Below are positions 52,103 to 62,179 of a stretch of 64,000 nt of DNA, one piece after another. The position numbers and the translations under genes are program-made. The DNA comes from Tissierellia bacterium (GTDB lineage Bacteria; Bacillota_A; Clostridia; Tissierellales; Peptoniphilaceae). The stretch covers positions 1-64,000 of the forward strand of contig JAUNVJ010000001.1 of assembly GCA_030537695.1 (NCBI GenBank). Reading direction: 5' to 3'. Position 1 is the stretch's first letter. The number at the start of each line of letters is the position of its first letter. Under the pieces are notes generated by a model. The model was not told the origin of the DNA and did not search any database. It saw only the letters and a program-made list of their open reading frames with translations.

Positions 52103-53076
52103 TTATAGTTCGCCCCTTCTATTTGAGCTTTTTCAACCCGATGCAAAGCTTCATCACGAACTTTTTGAGGAATTTGCTCATTTTCTGCAATTTTTTGTAA
52201 TAAGCTAAAAATATCTAATTCGTTCAAATTAGAGGATGAATCAATAATTTCTTTAAATTCGTGGATTTTCATACCTTTAAACTTATGTCTTTCAATTTCT
52301 GATCGATCCAGTACTTCCGTCCCTGGACGAGCTGATTGCAAAGGCACCTCTCGTATGGAAATGGTATCTGAAAGTTCAATAATGTCTATTTTTACTTTTC
52401 GTTTCATTTCAGCAAGTGAATTGGAAATACGAACTAAAGCACCTGGATTGATAAAATATTTGCCCTCGATACAAGTGGTTGGAAAACCGTAATGGTAATG
52501 GGCTCCCAAAGTAATATCCGCCTTTGTATCTAATATATCCGTAATCAGGGTATGCTTTACATCTTTTAAAAAAGGTTTGTCTACAAGAAAACCATGGGTC
52601 ATATGGATTGCATAATCGCAATCAGGATCTTTTTCATTAAGGATATACCCATTATGATTATTTTTGTCATCGATTGACATAGTATAGGGTGCACCTGTCA
52701 ATTGTACTTTAATGTCTTTTTTTAAAATAATCTTTTTATCATTTATAATATTTAATACTCCTAAATTTGAAATCAACCCCAACATCGTTCGATGTAAAGT
52801 ATCAGGATTATGCCCAAAGATGTCATGATTTCCACTAATGGCATAAATGGGAACAGGAAATCGATTCAAAATTTTAGAAAATTCACCCACCACACTGACA
52901 GAAATATCCGGTCGGTCAAAGAGATCTCCCCCATGTAATACAAAATCAATATTTTCATCAATTGTAATTTGTAGTACTTCTTCAAATTTTGTCAGCAAGG
53001 TTTTATAAAAATCATCTATCCTATTTTTAGGATTGGTGCCTCGAATATGCGTATCTGTAAAATAAAGAATTTTCAA
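52099..53076 (-). CDS. Mre11/SbcD-like metallophosphoesterase
   Basis: A 325-residue protein with all metal motifs of the Mre11/SbcD family: D8-x-H10 (FTDTHIRG), GGDLFDRP (D51), SGNHDIFG, IHMTHGFL and GAHYHYG. It would be the nuclease partner of the split Rad50-like ATPase encoded just downstream. The gene follows recA by 12 bases, so it is likely transcribed with recA. C-terminal helices (about 265-320) may contact the ATPase coils. Confidence 0.85.
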   Translation of the reverse strand: MKILYFTDTHIRGTNPKNRIDDFYKTLLTKFEEVLQITIDENIDFVLHGGDLFDRPDISVSVVGEFSKILNRFPVPIYAISGNHDIFGHNPDTLHRTMLGLISNLGVLNIINDKKIILKKDIKVQLTGAPYTMSIDDKNNHNGYILNEKDPDCDYAIHMTHGFLVDKPFLKDVKHTLITDILDTKADITLGAHYHYGFPTTCIEGKYFINPGALVRISNSLAEMKRKVKIDIIELSDTISIREVPLQSARPGTEVLDRSEIERHKFKGMKIHEFKEIIDSSSNLNELDIFSLLQKIAENEQIPQKVRDEALHRVEKAQIEGANYK

Positions 53077-53088
53077 AGCGTTACTCCA

Positions 53089-54114
53089 TTATTCTTCTTG
53101 AGAATCTTCTTCAGGATTTCCATTTAAGCCATAATGGTCTCTAACCTTTTCTTCGATTTCACTTAATATCTGTGGATTTTCCAATAAAAAATCTTTTGCT
53201 TTTTCACGACCTTGTCCCAAGCGCTCATCTCCGTATGAATACCAAGCTCCCGCTTTTTTGACAATTTCTGCTTCAGCAGCTACGTCCAAGACATTGCCCA
53301 CTTTAGAAATCCCCTGGCCGTACATGATGTCAAATTCCGCTAATTTAAAAGGTGGGGCAACTTTATTCTTGGCCACTTTTACTCGAACTCTGTTCCCTAC
53401 GATATTGTCTCCCTGTTTAATATTTTCAGATCTTCGAATATCTAGACGAACCGAAGCATAAAATTTCAAAGCTCGACCTCCAGTAGTCGTTTCTGGATTT
53501 CCAAACATCACTCCTACTTTTTCTCGAAGTTGGTTAATAAAAATGACAGTCGCTTTTGATTTATTAATGGCACCTGTCAATTTTCGAAGAGCTTGAGACA
53601 TCAACCTGGCCTGAAGTCCAATTTGACTTGCCCCCATTTCCCCTTCAATTTCTGCTTTAGGGACCAGAGCGGCAACGGAGTCAATAACGATTACATCCAC
53701 TGCATTACTTCGAACCAGTGCTTCTGTAATTTCCAAAGCTTGCTCTCCCGTATCCGGCTGAGAAACGATCAAATTTTCAATATCGACGCCTAATCTTTTT
53801 GAATAGGCAGGGTCCAATGCATGTTCTGCATCAATAAAAGCACCGGTTCCTCCTATTTTTTGACATTCAGCTAACATATGAAGGGCAAGAGTTGTCTTTC
53901 CAGAAGATTCAGGACCGTAGATTTCAATGATCCTTCCCTTTGGAAAACCACCGATGCCCAAAGCAATATCCAAAGCTAGTGATCCGGTAGGAATCGATTC
54001 TACATCTAAATTCACATTATCTCCCAGCTTCATAACAGATCCCTCTCCAAATTGTTTTTCAATCTTTGAAAGAGCTTTATCTAAAGCTTCTTTTCTTCCA
54101 TTGTTTTCGCTCAT
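53089..54114 (-). CDS. recA: Recombinase RecA
   Basis: A 341-residue protein with the N-terminal polymerisation motif ([19 protein letters not shown]), P-loop GPESSGKTT (about 66-74), Walker [11 protein letters not shown] and the L2-region [18 protein letters not shown]. An acidic tail ends the chain. It promotes strand exchange and LexA cleavage. It overlaps cinA by 4 bases. No LexA-like dyad is visible directly upstream, so SOS control, if any, must act elsewhere in the operon. Confidence 0.98.
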   Translation of the reverse strand: MSENNGRKEALDKALSKIEKQFGEGSVMKLGDNVNLDVESIPTGSLALDIALGIGGFPKGRIIEIYGPESSGKTTLALHMLAECQKIGGTGAFIDAEHALDPAYSKRLGVDIENLIVSQPDTGEQALEITEALVRSNAVDVIVIDSVAALVPKAEIEGEMGASQIGLQARLMSQALRKLTGAINKSKATVIFINQLREKVGVMFGNPETTTGGRALKFYASVRLDIRRSENIKQGDNIVGNRVRVKVAKNKVAPPFKLAEFDIMYGQGISKVGNVLDVAAEAEIVKKAGAWYSYGDERLGQGREKAKDFLLENPQILSEIEEKVRDHYGLNGNPEEDSQEE

Positions 54115-55346
54115 TTTCTCCTCCTTTTATTAACTAAATACAATAAATTTGATAATACGGAATTCACTGTTCTACTTCTTATTTTATTTCGATTTCCCGG
54201 AAAAAAATAATGCTTTATATCATAAGTTCCATCAGCAAAATAAATACAAGCGTAGACATTTCCAACCTCGGTTTCTGAAGGGATCGGTCCTGCTTCTCCC
54301 GTCGTAGCTACCGCAATATCCACTTGTTCTTTTTCCAGAAGTCCCTTTGCCATTTCCAGAGCTGTTTGTTTACTGATGGCACCAAAATCTTCAAGGGTAC
54401 TATGATTTACGCCTAAATGCTTTTCTTTGGATCCATTGGAGTAGGTGACAAAGGATGAGTGCAACACTTGTGATGCTCCGGAAACATTAGTTAGTTCCCC
54501 TGCAATTAAACCACCGGTTATTGACTCAGCGATGGAAATGGTTTGACCGGTTTCTATTAGACGACGAATCAAAACTTCCTCAACACTGGCATTGTCTTCA
54601 CTATAAATATGTCCACTGAAAGTTTCGTATAGTTTTTCTATTCGATCATTCATCAGTTTATTTAAATCAGATCGCTGATCTCCTTTTGCGATTAATTTAA
54701 TTTCAGTTTGAGTGTAGTGGGCAAAAGTATTGATGCTGATATTATCATTTTCTAAATGTAATTTTCGTAAGATCAACTCAACATTGGATTCTCCAAGGCC
54801 GATGACATTAACAGACTTAATAAGAATATTTTGATCCGTATCAATCGCTTTTGCAATGTAATGATCAACCATCGGTTCAAATTCCTTTGGTGGTCCTGGT
54901 AACAAAAAAATCTTGGACTTTTTAAACTGTACGTATTCGCCTAAAGCAGAGCCCCAATGATTTTTTAATTTTGTAGAACCTTTAATCAATTGTACCTGTT
55001 TTAAATTATTAGGTGATAAAATTCGACCCATTTTTTCGCTGGCATCGATTAAATTTTTCTTTTCTTCTTCATCATAGATTAAGGGCATTCCTACAAATTT
55101 TGCTACGGCTTCTCTTGTAACATCGTCTTCCGTGGGGCCGAGTCCACCGCATACAAAGACAATATCACATTTTTCAACGGCAATTTTCAATTCATCGGTT
55201 ATATCCTGAATGGCGTCATTGATCGTCACTTGTCGCAGAACTTCAACTCCAATTTCCGATAATTTATTGGCTAGATATTTAGAATTTGTATTGATAATAC
55301 TCCCAATGAGAATTTCAGTTCCTATTGTAATAATTTCTGCTTTCAT
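54111..55346 (-). CDS. cinA: CinA-family competence/damage-inducible protein
   Basis: A 411-residue protein. The N-terminal MoCF-like domain has [15 protein letters not shown] and [13 protein letters not shown]; the C-terminal CinA domain has [16 protein letters not shown] and ATTGEAGP. The second domain is an amidase for nicotinamide mononucleotide in several bacteria. The order pgsA-cinA-recA is the standard Gram-positive one; the stop overlaps recA. Confidence 0.94.
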   Translation of the reverse strand: MKAEIITIGTEILIGSIINTNSKYLANKLSEIGVEVLRQVTINDAIQDITDELKIAVEKCDIVFVCGGLGPTEDDVTREAVAKFVGMPLIYDEEEKKNLIDASEKMGRILSPNNLKQVQLIKGSTKLKNHWGSALGEYVQFKKSKIFLLPGPPKEFEPMVDHYIAKAIDTDQNILIKSVNVIGLGESNVELILRKLHLENDNISINTFAHYTQTEIKLIAKGDQRSDLNKLMNDRIEKLYETFSGHIYSEDNASVEEVLIRRLIETGQTISIAESITGGLIAGELTNVSGASQVLHSSFVTYSNGSKEKHLGVNHSTLEDFGAISKQTALEMAKGLLEKEQVDIAVATTGEAGPIPSETEVGNVYACIYFADGTYDIKHYFFPGNRNKIRSRTVNSVLSNLLYLVNKRRRK

Positions 55347-55353
55347 AATAACC

Positions 55354-55887
55354 TCAAATATTTTCCAAATCTAAAACTTGTTTATTTTTTACAAAATAGT
55401 CAATACCGGAAATAATAGTAAACACTACGGCCACATAAAATAAAATGAGTCCAATTTTATATGGGCCCTCCCAATTGGTCAGTATTAAAACCATTGACAG
55501 CAGTTGAGATACTGTTTTTATTTTTCCCAAAGGACTGGCAGCGATTGTTATATTTTCAGCTGCTGCAATAATTCGAAATCCCGTCACGGCAAATTCACGA
55601 GATATAATGATAATAACACCCCAAGCCGGTATTTCGCCTAGGGAAGATAATAATATCATTGCCGAACAAACAAGGATTTTGTCAGCTAAGGGATCTGCAA
55701 ATTTACCAAAATTTGTAACTAGATGGTCTCTTCGAGCTAAATATCCGTCAAAGAAATCCGTCAATGAGGCAATAACAAATAAAATAGTTGCAATCAATCT
55801 GGAGTTGGAAAACTCCAAATACATACTCCATACGAAAATGGGGACCATTAAAATTCTTAAAAAGGTTAACTTGTTTGGTGTATTCAT
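55354..55887 (-). CDS. pgsA: CDP-diacylglycerol-glycerol-3-phosphate phosphatidyltransferase
   Basis: A 177-residue membrane protein with the CDP-alcohol phosphotransferase motif DG-x2-AR-x8-G-x3-D-x3-D in LTDFFDGYLARRD and the next residues. It makes phosphatidylglycerol phosphate, using glycerol 3-phosphate as acceptor. It overlaps rimO by 4 bases and precedes cinA by 7. Confidence 0.95.
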   Translation of the reverse strand: MNTPNKLTFLRILMVPIFVWSMYLEFSNSRLIATILFVIASLTDFFDGYLARRDHLVTNFGKFADPLADKILVCSAMILLSSLGEIPAWGVIIIISREFAVTGFRIIAAAENITIAASPLGKIKTVSQLLSMVLILTNWEGPYKIGLILFYVAVVFTIISGIDYFVKNKQVLDLENI

Positions 55888-57200
55888 AACGCATCTCCAA
55901 TTAAATCATATTCTAGTGCATCCATAATTTCTACAGGGATAAAATCTCCAGTTTGGATATCTTTTTGAGAATGCACATAAGTAATACCGTCTATTTCAGG
56001 TGCATCCATTACGCTTCTTCCGATATATTCATTGGGAGCAACTTTTTCCTCTATTAATATTTCCAATACTTTGCCGATATTTTGTTCCAATAGCTCTTTA
56101 GAGATAGAACTTTGCATCTTCATAATCGATTGAATTCGTTGAGTCTTTATAGTTTCTGGTACTTGCTCTTTCATTTCATAGGCCTTGGTTCCCTCTTCTC
56201 TGGAGTAGGGAAAAACTCCTATTTTATCGAAGGGATATTTTTTAATAAAATCCATCAGCTCTCTAAAATCAGATTCCTCTTCTCCTGGGAATCCGACAAT
56301 AAAAGTTGTCCGAATCACTATGTCTTTAATCTCACTTCTCAAGCGATGCATCAAGTTTTTTATGTGATTTTGATCCGTATGACGGTTCATACCTTTTAAT
56401 ACTCGATTGCTTACATGTTGCAATGGGATATCTACATATTTTAAAAGCTTGTCATTATTTTTAAACTCATCGATTAATAAATCATTGAAGTGGTCCGGAT
56501 ATAGATATAAAACCCGAATCCATTTAAGCTTCTCAATACGACTTATTTCTGAAATCAAATCTGCCAAACGATACTCTCCATATAGGTCAATCCCATAATC
56601 CGTAGTATTTTGACCAATCAATATAATTTCACGAGCTCCATTTGCAACTAAATATTGTATTTCATCTACAATATCTTCGATTTTACGAGACCGATTGCGA
56701 CCTCGTAATTGAGGTATAATGCAATAACTACAGTGATTATTACAACCTTCGGATATCTTGACGTATTCCGTTACTTGAACATTTAAACGCTCATAACCTT
56801 CCAGATAATCATCATTGATATTATCAGCTTTTACCACCCGTTGATTTTCCAATACATCCATTAGTATTGCATTGAGATCCTTTAAATTTCCTGTGCCGAT
56901 AATACCGTCAATTTCAGGAATTTCTTCCATTAATTCCTTTGAGTATCTTTGTGCTAAACAGCCAGCTAGTAACAATTTTTTACACTGACCTCTTTCTTTA
57001 TATAGACTGGCTTCAAATATGGTATCAATGGATTCTTCTTTCGCAGATTGAATAAAACCACATGTGTTGATAATGATAATATCTGCATGATGAGGATTTT
57101 TTTCAATTAAAAATTGGTCTTTGTTTAAAACCGACTGCATAATTGAAGAATCTACTTCATTTTTTGAGCATCCAAGAGTTACAAAATGTACTCTATTCAT
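55884..57200 (-). CDS. rimO: Ribosomal protein S12 methylthiotransferase RimO
   Basis: About 438 residues from ATG 57200, chosen because GGAGGAAGATA precedes it inside the ftsK end. The MTTase domain begins VHFVTLGCSKNEVDS; the radical-SAM site is CNNHCSYC; a TRAM domain ends the chain. The LGCSKNEVDS motif separates it from MiaB at 12991. It methylthiolates an Asp of S12. The ftsK stop overlaps its start. Confidence 0.93.
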   Translation of the reverse strand: MNRVHFVTLGCSKNEVDSSIMQSVLNKDQFLIEKNPHHADIIIINTCGFIQSAKEESIDTIFEASLYKERGQCKKLLLAGCLAQRYSKELMEEIPEIDGIIGTGNLKDLNAILMDVLENQRVVKADNINDDYLEGYERLNVQVTEYVKISEGCNNHCSYCIIPQLRGRNRSRKIEDIVDEIQYLVANGAREIILIGQNTTDYGIDLYGEYRLADLISEISRIEKLKWIRVLYLYPDHFNDLLIDEFKNNDKLLKYVDIPLQHVSNRVLKGMNRHTDQNHIKNLMHRLRSEIKDIVIRTTFIVGFPGEEESDFRELMDFIKKYPFDKIGVFPYSREEGTKAYEMKEQVPETIKTQRIQSIMKMQSSISKELLEQNIGKVLEILIEEKVAPNEYIGRSVMDAPEIDGITYVHSQKDIQTGDFIPVEIMDALEYDLIGDAL

Positions 57201-59490
57201 TATCTTCCTCCAATAATTCTTCAATTTTTTCTTTGGTCATCAATAAGGATCGGGGTTTTGAACCTTCATGAGGACCGATAATTTGCATTTCTTCCATTTG
57301 ATCAACAATTCGAGCTGCTCTCGAATAGCCGATTCGAAGTTTTCTTTGAAGATAAGAAATAGAAGCTTGTTCATCATCTACAATATGACGTAATGCTTCT
57401 TTGAAAAGAGGATCTCTGTCTTCCACCTCTGTTTTAGTTTGCTTTTCTATCTCTTCTATAATCTTATCTTTCATTTTATTTTCAGGACTATCATTGTTGA
57501 GTTTAATAAAGTCTACAACTTGTTCTACCTCTTTATCACTAACAAAGGCTCCTTGAATTCTTTTGGGCTTTGGATACGATCCGGGATAGAATAGCATATC
57601 ACCCTTACCTAGTAATTTTTCCGCTCCACTTAAATCTAAAATAGTTCGAGAATCTACAGATGAAGAGACTGAAAAAGCAATTCTTGAAGGTATATTTGCT
57701 TTTATCGTTCCAGTAATAACGTCCACACTTGGTCTTTGAGTTGCTAAGATTAAATGCATTCCGGCAGCTCGAGCCATTTGAGCCAATCTAGTAATGGCAT
57801 CTTCTACTTCATTGGACGCAACCATCATTAAATCTGCCAATTCATCGACAATAATTACAATTTTAGGTAAAACTTTGTCAAAAGCCTTTATTTCCTTCAT
57901 TTTATGATTATACCCTTTTAAATCTCGAACAGAGTTTTCCGCAAATAATTGATATCTTTTTTCCATTTCTTCCACTGCCCAATTTAGTGCAAAAGAAGCT
58001 TTTTTCGGATTTGTAACCACAGGTATGAGCAAATGAGGAATTCCATTGTAAACACTAAGTTCAACGACTTTTGGATCAATGAGCATTAATTTTACTTCGG
58101 AAGGTGTCGATTTAAAAATTATATTTAAAATAATCCCATTGATACATACGGATTTCCCCGAACCGGTTGCACCGGCAATCAAAAGATGGGGCATATCTTC
58201 TAAAGAAGAAATAATAATATTACCCTCCACATCTTTTCCTAATGATAAAGGTACAGAAGATTTTTCTTTCTTGAATTCTTTGGACTCAAGAATCTCTCGC
58301 AAGCTGACAGCATCTTTAACTTTGTTGGGCACCTCAATACCTACCGCAGCTTTTCCCGGGATAGGTGCTTCGATTCTAATATCGGAGCTGGCTAAAGCCA
58401 TGGCTATATTATCACTTAAACTGACTATTTTGGAAAGCCGAACTCCAGGAGCCGGCTCCAGTTCGTAACAAGTGATAACGGGACCCTTATTGATGGCTAC
58501 AACTTTTGATTCAATGCCGAAGTTATCAATGGTATGTTCAATGATTTTACCATTATTGATAATTTCCTGATTAGACATGGTATTTTGGGATTTAATATTA
58601 TTTAATAATTCCAATTTTGGGAAAATATAGTTCATCATCTTCTTTTCTTCTGAAATATGAAAGCTTTCTTCCACATGATCATTTTGGATATGTTTTTCTT
58701 CCTGATCTTCTTTGTCATCGGAAGACTGCCCAATTTTTCGAAAATCATGAATTATTAAATCCTGATCTTTCGTGGAGCGAATCTCATCATTTTTCACAAG
58801 CGTTTTCGGAGCTTGTTCTTTGGATTTTTTTATTGGCGAAGATTTTCTTTTTTTATTTTCCCTGTCTTTTTGTCTTGTCATTCGCTTTAATTCAAATTTT
58901 TCTTTTATTTCTATAAAATGAGATACCAAATTTTCAACAAAAAGCTTAATGTCACTGATATTATCCTTTAACATAAAATACAAAGTGGCAAGAATAACTA
59001 TACTCATAAGGATATAAGTTCCTAGTGATCCTAGGAGTTTATATATAAAAAAACCCAAAATCGCGCCGATTACACCGCCACTTTTGGTAATGGAAAGATA
59101 CTCAATAGCTAGATTGATACGGTCAATTAAGGTGATACTTAAATCTTTCGACTCATCCAAAAAAACGAGAATGCACAAGTAAATAATAATACTCGAAATA
59201 ATATATTTTTTTACATAGTTTTGAGTTGAACGCATATTATAGAGCATTCCCCAAAATATAAGCATCAATGGCAATAAAAAATTAGCGGAACCGCCTATCA
59301 GAGAAAGTAGCTTATATAATAATTGCCCTATGATTCCCATCTTGTCGCTGTAAAGAGAGATAAAAGATATAATTCCAATCACCATTAATAAAAGACCAAA
59401 AATTTCATCTTTTGAAGAAGAATCAAATTCTTTTGTCCTCGACTTAGCTCTTTTATTAAATTTTTTTGGTTTCTTTTTTTTGTTTTTCAA
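57193..59490 (-). CDS. ftsK: DNA translocase FtsK/SpoIIIE
   Basis: About 765 residues from TTG 59490, chosen because GAGGTGAC lies just upstream; a longer ATG frame to 59628 crosses the promoter region. A very basic N-terminus, four to five membrane helices (about 30-165), a charged linker, then the motor with Walker A AGATGSGKSVCING and Walker B IVIIVDELADLMM. The C-terminal gamma winged helix (SYLQRKLRIGYSRAARIVDQME) recognises KOPS/SRS-type sequences. It pumps DNA during division or sporulation. Confidence 0.95.
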   Translation of the reverse strand: MKNKKKKPKKFNKRAKSRTKEFDSSSKDEIFGLLLMVIGIISFISLYSDKMGIIGQLLYKLLSLIGGSANFLLPLMLIFWGMLYNMRSTQNYVKKYIISSIIIYLCILVFLDESKDLSITLIDRINLAIEYLSITKSGGVIGAILGFFIYKLLGSLGTYILMSIVILATLYFMLKDNISDIKLFVENLVSHFIEIKEKFELKRMTRQKDRENKKRKSSPIKKSKEQAPKTLVKNDEIRSTKDQDLIIHDFRKIGQSSDDKEDQEEKHIQNDHVEESFHISEEKKMMNYIFPKLELLNNIKSQNTMSNQEIINNGKIIEHTIDNFGIESKVVAINKGPVITCYELEPAPGVRLSKIVSLSDNIAMALASSDIRIEAPIPGKAAVGIEVPNKVKDAVSLREILESKEFKKEKSSVPLSLGKDVEGNIIISSLEDMPHLLIAGATGSGKSVCINGIILNIIFKSTPSEVKLMLIDPKVVELSVYNGIPHLLIPVVTNPKKASFALNWAVEEMEKRYQLFAENSVRDLKGYNHKMKEIKAFDKVLPKIVIIVDELADLMMVASNEVEDAITRLAQMARAAGMHLILATQRPSVDVITGTIKANIPSRIAFSVSSSVDSRTILDLSGAEKLLGKGDMLFYPGSYPKPKRIQGAFVSDKEVEQVVDFIKLNNDSPENKMKDKIIEEIEKQTKTEVEDRDPLFKEALRHIVDDEQASISYLQRKLRIGYSRAARIVDQMEEMQIIGPHEGSKPRSLLMTKEKIEELLEEDNE

Positions 59491-59509
59491 TATGTCACCT
59501 CTATGTAAA

Positions 59510-59518
59510 ATTATATCA
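59510..59518 (-). promoter_or_regulatory. Extended -10 promoter element of ftsK
   Basis: On the minus strand TTATGATATAAT with TG one base before TATAAT; no clear -35. It lies 20 bases before the TTG start. Confidence 0.5.
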
Positions 59519-59605
59519 TAAAAGGAGATTTTATATTCTGTCGATCGAGAGAAAGAGCCTTTCAAAGTAATATAGTTCTTCAATGTCTCTTTCCGTTGAA
59601 ATAAG

Positions 59606-59628
59606 CACCCACTAAGTGAGTGCTTCAT
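59606..59628 (-). terminator. Weak terminator hairpin after pnp
   Basis: AAGCACCCACT / AGTGAGTGCTT, an 11-bp stem with one G-T pair and almost no loop; the T-tract on the minus strand is short (ATTT). Confidence 0.5.
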
Positions 59629-59639
59629 TTAATTAGATA

Positions 59640-61748
59640 TTAGGATTTTTTCGGTTCTTCTTTGTCTTCTTCTTTGGGTAATAATGCTTTTCGAGAGAGT
59701 GAAATTTTACCATTGTCTTCCATACCGATAACTTTAACCTTCACATCGTCACCTTCCCGTAGGACGTCTTCGACTTTATTGGTTCTTTCTCTTTGTATTT
59801 CTGAGATATGAAGTAGACCTTCTGTTCCCTTTTTAATCTCTACAAATGCCCCAAATTTGACGATCTTTTTAACCTTGCCAGTATAGATATCTCCGACTTC
59901 TACTTCTTTGACAATTCCTTCAATTATTTGAATTGCTTCCTTGGCTTTTTCATCATCTTCAGAAAGAATTGAAATTTTTCCGTCATCCTCAATATCTATT
60001 TTTACGCCAGTCTGTTCAATGATTTTATTGATAATTTTTCCGCCGGCACCAATTACTTCACCGATTTTTTCAGGGTCAATGACAATGATATGAATAATGG
60101 GTGCATAGGGTGAAAGTTGTTCTCTCGGAGCTTCGATCGTAGCTTGCATATTGTCCAAGATCGCTAATCTTGCATGTTTAGCACGCTCCAAAGCCACTTC
60201 TAAGATTTCGCGACTAATTCCTTCAATTTTGATATCCATTTGGATGGCAGTAATCCCTTGTCTTGTTCCAGCAACTTTAAAATCCATATCCCCGAAGTGA
60301 TCTTCCAAACCTTGAATATCCGTTAAAATCTTAATATTCCCATGATCTTCTATTAATCCCATGGCGATACCCGCCACCGGAGCTTTAATGGGAACACCGG
60401 CATCCATTAAAGATAGAGTAGATCCACAGACGGAAGCTTGGGAAGACGAACCGTTGGAAGATAAAACTTCTGATACGACTCGAATCGTATAGGGAAAATC
60501 TTCAATTTTGGGAAGTACCGGTATTAATGCTCTTTCCGCTAAAGCACCGTGGCCTATTTCTCGCCTACCGGGGCCTCTCATGGGTCTAGTATCTCCCACG
60601 CAGTAAGGAGGAAAATTATAGTGGTGAATATATGTTTTGGAAGAATCGTCTCCCAAACCATCCACAACCTGCTCTTCAGATAAAGCCCCTAATGTTGTGA
60701 CAGATAAAACTTGTGTCTGTCCTCTAGTAAACAATCCGGAGCCATGGGTTCTAGGCAATACACCGACTTCTGAAGAAAGAGAACGAATTTCTGTCAATTG
60801 TCGATTGTCCGGGCGAATCTCATCTTCTAAAATGCCTCTGCGTACCTCATGTACTTCGATTTCTTCGATTGCAGCCTTAATGTCTTTCTCATGTTCTTCC
60901 ATTAGGTCTTCAAAATGTTCTTTGATTTTTTCTTTGGCCGCTTCTGTATCCTCTTCTCGTTGAACCTTATCTTTTTGGCGTATCGCATCAATCAAAAGTT
61001 GAGATCCGTATTCTTTCACTTGTTGTACGATGTCTGCATCAGGGGTATAAACCTCGAAGTCTGCTTTCTCGCGACCGACTTCTTTTACGATATCTTCGAT
61101 AAAATCACAAATTTTTTGAATTTCCTTATGACCTGCCAAAATAGCGCCGAGCATTTCATCTTCTGTGACGATATCTGCTCCTGCTTCAACCATCATTATA
61201 GCTGATTTTGTTCCTGCAACCATTAGATGGATGGAAGAAGCATTCCTTTGCTCTTCTGTAGGATTTATTATATATTCTCCATCAATCATTCCCACTTGAA
61301 CAGAACCTGTTGGACCGTCAAAAGGAATATCAGAAATCGACAAAGCAATGGAAGAACCGATCATTGCAGCTACATCCGGTAAATGATCTTGATCCACGGA
61401 CAAGACAGTGGCCACTACTTGAACATCATTTCGAAAACCTTCGGGAAACAGCGGACGGATGGGACGATCAATCAATCGAGCAGTCAATATTGCTTTTTCA
61501 CTGGGACGACCTTCTCGCTTGACAAATCCTCCCGGAATTTTACCGACTGAATACATCTTTTCTTCATAATCAACACTCAAAGGGAAGAAATCTATACCTT
61601 CACGAGGTTTACTAGAGGAAGTAGCCGTGACCAATACAACCGTGTCACCATATTGAACAAGACAGGCTCCGTTTGCTTGTTCTGCTACTTTTCCGACGGT
61701 TATTTTCAATTGAGAACCTGCCAAATCCATGGTAAAAACTTTTTCCAT
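59640..61748 (-). CDS. pnp: Polyribonucleotide nucleotidyltransferase (PNPase)
   Basis: A 702-residue protein from ATG 61748 (AAGGAGGATATA upstream). Two RNase PH cores ([34 protein letters not shown] in the first; [17 protein letters not shown] in the second) flank an all-helical domain. A KH domain ([17 protein letters not shown]) and an S1 domain ([21 protein letters not shown]) end the chain. It degrades RNA 3' to 5' with phosphate and works with RNase Y (22369). It follows rpsO, the classic order. Confidence 0.97.
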   Translation of the reverse strand: MEKVFTMDLAGSQLKITVGKVAEQANGACLVQYGDTVVLVTATSSSKPREGIDFFPLSVDYEEKMYSVGKIPGGFVKREGRPSEKAILTARLIDRPIRPLFPEGFRNDVQVVATVLSVDQDHLPDVAAMIGSSIALSISDIPFDGPTGSVQVGMIDGEYIINPTEEQRNASSIHLMVAGTKSAIMMVEAGADIVTEDEMLGAILAGHKEIQKICDFIEDIVKEVGREKADFEVYTPDADIVQQVKEYGSQLLIDAIRQKDKVQREEDTEAAKEKIKEHFEDLMEEHEKDIKAAIEEIEVHEVRRGILEDEIRPDNRQLTEIRSLSSEVGVLPRTHGSGLFTRGQTQVLSVTTLGALSEEQVVDGLGDDSSKTYIHHYNFPPYCVGDTRPMRGPGRREIGHGALAERALIPVLPKIEDFPYTIRVVSEVLSSNGSSSQASVCGSTLSLMDAGVPIKAPVAGIAMGLIEDHGNIKILTDIQGLEDHFGDMDFKVAGTRQGITAIQMDIKIEGISREILEVALERAKHARLAILDNMQATIEAPREQLSPYAPIIHIIVIDPEKIGEVIGAGGKIINKIIEQTGVKIDIEDDGKISILSEDDEKAKEAIQIIEGIVKEVEVGDIYTGKVKKIVKFGAFVEIKKGTEGLLHISEIQRERTNKVEDVLREGDDVKVKVIGMEDNGKISLSRKALLPKEEDKEEPKKS

Positions 61749-61773
61749 TATATCCTCCTTTTCATAACAATAA

Positions 61774-61797
61774 AGAGCGGGCATTTACCCCGCTCTA
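61774..61797 (-). terminator. Hairpin between rpsO and pnp
   Basis: AGAGCGGG, 8-base loop, CCCGCTCT in the 50-base gap; on the minus strand a short T-rich tract follows. It may partly end rpsO transcripts or control pnp expression. Confidence 0.6.
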
Positions 61798-61798
61798 T

Positions 61799-62065
61799 TT
61801 ATCCTCTTATCTTTAATTGTTCAATTAAAGTACGATATCTTTCAATATCTTTATTTCTTAAATATCTCAATAAGTTTCTTCTCTTACCAACCATTTTTAA
61901 GAGTCCTCTTCTTGAATGGTGGTCTTTTTTATGGGTTTTTAAGTGCTCATTAAGATCATTAATTCTTCTTGTTAAAATAGCAATCTGTACTTCAGGAGAT
62001 CCTGTATCTCCTTCATGTTGCTTAAACGTATTAATAATTTCATTTTTCAATTCTTTGTTCAACAT
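61799..62065 (-). CDS. rpsO: 30S ribosomal protein S15
   Basis: An 88-residue protein, the usual S15 length. [29 protein letters not shown] and [21 protein letters not shown] segments are the S15 signature that contacts the 16S three-way junction. It has its own promoter and a structured leader, and precedes pnp. Confidence 0.98.
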   Translation of the reverse strand: MLNKELKNEIINTFKQHEGDTGSPEVQIAILTRRINDLNEHLKTHKKDHHSRRGLLKMVGKRRNLLRYLRNKDIERYRTLIEQLKIRG

Positions 62066-62077
62066 ATCATAACCTCC

Positions 62078-62140
62078 AAAATTTAATAAACCTTATCCTA
62101 GTAAAACACCGAGGAATGTTAGACCACGATAAGCTAATCC
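62078..62140 (-). promoter_or_regulatory. Possible S15 autoregulatory leader
   Basis: The rpsO 5' leader folds around CTTATC ... GATAAG arms enclosing two shorter G/C-containing segments, close to the ribosome site. Leaders of rpsO often mimic the S15-binding 16S junction; this one is a candidate by position. Confidence 0.35.
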
Positions 62141-62148
62141 ACCTTAAA

Positions 62149-62177
62149 AGAATACCATTTGTTTCTTCACTTGTCAA
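62149..62177 (-). promoter_or_regulatory. rpsO promoter
   Basis: On the minus strand TTGACA (62177-62172), 17-base spacer, TATTCT (62154-62149). Confidence 0.7.
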
Positions 62178-62179
62178 TA

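Noticed and set aside
58079..58468. A 129-codon plus-strand frame inside ftsK
   Set aside because: Antisense to the conserved motor domain; Ser/Pro/Ile-rich composition typical of antisense frames in AT-rich genes.
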